This document shows positions 11,543 to 12,588 of a stretch of DNA of 12,588 bases, piece after piece. The DNA lies in NCBI GenBank assembly GCA_002352705.1, contig DEIW01000201.1, forward strand, positions 431 to 13,018, given 5' to 3'. A program made the translations under genes and the position numbers. The stretch comes from Bacteroidales bacterium UBA2764 (GTDB lineage: Bacteria > Bacteroidota > Bacteroidia > Bacteroidales > Paludibacteraceae). The notes under the pieces were generated by a model. That model was given only the letters and a program-made list of their open reading frames with translations, made no database searches and was not told the origin of the DNA. Position 1 is the stretch's first letter. Every line of letters starts with the position of its first letter.

Positions 11543-12588
11543 TTAATGTTTAGCTAAACGCATGACTTCCTCTGCTATTCGCTTGGCGGAGTCGGTCTGC
11601 GCGAGTTGTAATACATTGGTATGAAGGGTTGCTAAGCGCTTATCGTCTTTGATAAGCGTGAGAGCAGTAGAAATCAGTTTCTCCGATGCTTCTGCATCCC
11701 GTACCAGAACAGCCGCATCCTTGTTTACTAACGCCATCGCATTATGCGTCTGATGGTCTTCCGCTACATTGGGAGACGGTACTAAAATGGCAGGCTTGCC
11801 TAACAGACAAATCTCGCTGATAGAGGATGCGCCCGCACGCGAAATGACAAGATCGGCTTGGGCATACCGGTCAGGCATGTCGCTCAGAAAATCCAGACAC
11901 TCGATATTAGCCGGCTTGCCAGCTGCTTCCCACGCAGATTTGCATTTCTCGTAATAGACTTTGCCTGTCTGCCATACCACATGAATACCAGATTCTTGAA
12001 GAACTTTCAAGCCGGCAATCACGGCTTCGTTGATGGTGCGCGCGCCAAGGCTGCCGCCAATGATAAGAAGATACTTATCCCCTCCCTTGTGGGGAGGATA
12101 GGGGTGGGGTTTAAGATTCTGTCTTACAGGATTGCCGGTCAGGATAATCTTCTCTGCCGGAAAGAATTTCTCCATCCCTTCGTACGCTACGCATATCTTC
12201 GCTGCTTTGTTCTTCAGTATTTTGTTGGTCACTCCGGCAAATCCGTTCTGTTCTTGTAGCAAAATAGGGATGCCCATCTTTGCGGCTGCCCACATAGCGG
12301 CTCCGGAGGCATAACCGCCTACGCCTACGCCTACATCAGGACGGAAATCACGAATGACCTTCTTCACTTGACGGATTGATTTGACAAGATCAACCAGCAC
12401 CGACACATTCTTCCATGGCTGGGAACGGTTGAAGCCACGGACAGGAAGTCCTACTATCTTGTAGCCCGCTTGCGGGACACGTTCCATTTCCATGCGGCCT
12501 AATGCGCCTACAAACAGAATCTCTGCCTCCGGGTCTAATTCCTTGAGCGCATTCGCGATACTTACTGCGGGGAATATATGTCCGCCGG
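11543..12588 (-). CDS. murG: MurG, UDP-GlcNAc:lipid I GlcNAc transferase (5' end cut by window edge)
   Basis: The open frame continues to the window edge, beginning with GGHIFPAVSIANAL, the glycine-rich N-terminal loop of MurG, so only about 10-15 residues should be missing. Further signatures are ILFVGALGRMEMERVP, VGVGVGGYASG, PILLQEQNGFAG, GGSLGARTINEAV and the donor-site motif RAGASSISEICLLGKPAILVPSPNVAEDHQTHNA. MurG makes lipid II from lipid I on the inner face of the cytoplasmic membrane. It is the most upstream gene seen of the murG/AsmA-like/nrnA run. Oddity: the linker between NPVR and LLIIGGSLGAR is short and is encoded by a G-rich palindromic repeat, giving KPHPYPPHKGGDK, which does not look like normal MurG sequence. 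Since this is a loop between the two lobes the enzyme is probably still active. Confidence 0.95.
   Translation of the reverse strand, partial: GGHIFPAVSIANALKELDPEAEILFVGALGRMEMERVPQAGYKIVGLPVRGFNRSQPWKNVSVLVDLVKSIRQVKKVIRDFRPDVGVGVGGYASGAAMWAAAKMGIPILLQEQNGFAGVTNKILKNKAAKICVAYEGMEKFFPAEKIILTGNPVRQNLKPHPYPPHKGGDKYLLIIGGSLGARTINEAVIAGLKVLQESGIHVVWQTGKVYYEKCKSAWEAAGKPANIECLDFLSDMPDRYAQADLVISRAGASSISEICLLGKPAILVPSPNVAEDHQTHNAMALVNKDAAVLVRDAEASEKLISTALTLIKDDKRLATLHTNVLQLAQTDSAKRIAEEVMRLAKH
12079..12110. repeat. G-rich palindromic repeat inside murG
   Basis: CCTCCC (12081-12086) and GGGAGG (12092-12097) form a hairpin with loop TTGTG, followed by ATAGGGGTGGGG. I recall sequences of this type recurring in spacers of Bacteroidetes genomes. 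Here it is read in frame as the proline-rich stretch KPHPYPPHKGG. Confidence 0.65.

Overview
The window looks like a chromosomal piece of a Bacteroidales (Bacteroidetes) bacterium. The grounds are a GldB-type gliding/secretion domain, a long periplasmic peptidyl-prolyl isomerase with two parvulin domains of the type common in that phylum, an NrnA-type DHH phosphoesterase, and several promoter-like sites fitting the Bacteroidetes -7 box TAnnTTTG with an upstream TTTG or TTG. All confident genes lie on the minus strand, so they are read from high to low coordinates.

Layout in transcription order. (1) 12588-8887 is a tightly packed housekeeping operon: murG (5' end outside the window), a large AsmA-like envelope protein, and nrnA, with gaps of 3-4 nt. 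(2) 8858-7815 is a RAYT-type (Y1, HUH) transposase with an extra C-terminal domain. It sits between two 32-bp near-identical direct repeats. One repeat is the 3' end of nrnA and the other is an orphan copy next to what looks like nrnA's original terminator, so the transposase segment appears to have inserted into the tail of nrnA. (3) 7744-7387 has no convincing protein gene. It has a good minus-strand promoter, nested perfect inverted repeats and a hairpin followed by six U, and I read it as a candidate structured RNA of about 320 nt. (4) 7339-5073 is a two-gene, visibly more A+T-rich cassette: an M.EcoRI-family adenine methyltransferase and a DUF262-HNH protein. It is a plausible restriction-modification-like or defence module, with palindromic GGGCAATTGCCC-like repeats around the second gene. 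(5) 5072-4145 is a gene-poor spacer with many short repeats and one probably frameshifted small plus-strand gene. (6) 4144-1 is a second housekeeping run: the parvulin isomerase, a chimeric gene with a GldG-like N-terminus and a GldB-like body, a HAD phosphatase of the phosphoglycolate phosphatase type, and a metallo-beta-lactamase-fold hydrolase cut by the window edge.

Two things stand out. The first is the candidate accessory island between nrnA and the isomerase (RAYT, candidate RNA, methyltransferase and DUF262-HNH, all bounded by repeats). The second is a scattered pattern in otherwise conserved genes: short repeat sequences (7-nt-period CAA repeats, a G-rich palindromic repeat, and a CTTTGAGCG repeat) sit in frame inside loops or at the junction of four coding sequences (HAD phosphatase, GldG/GldB chimera, nrnA, murG). 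Family assignments are from recognised motifs only; no database search was possible.
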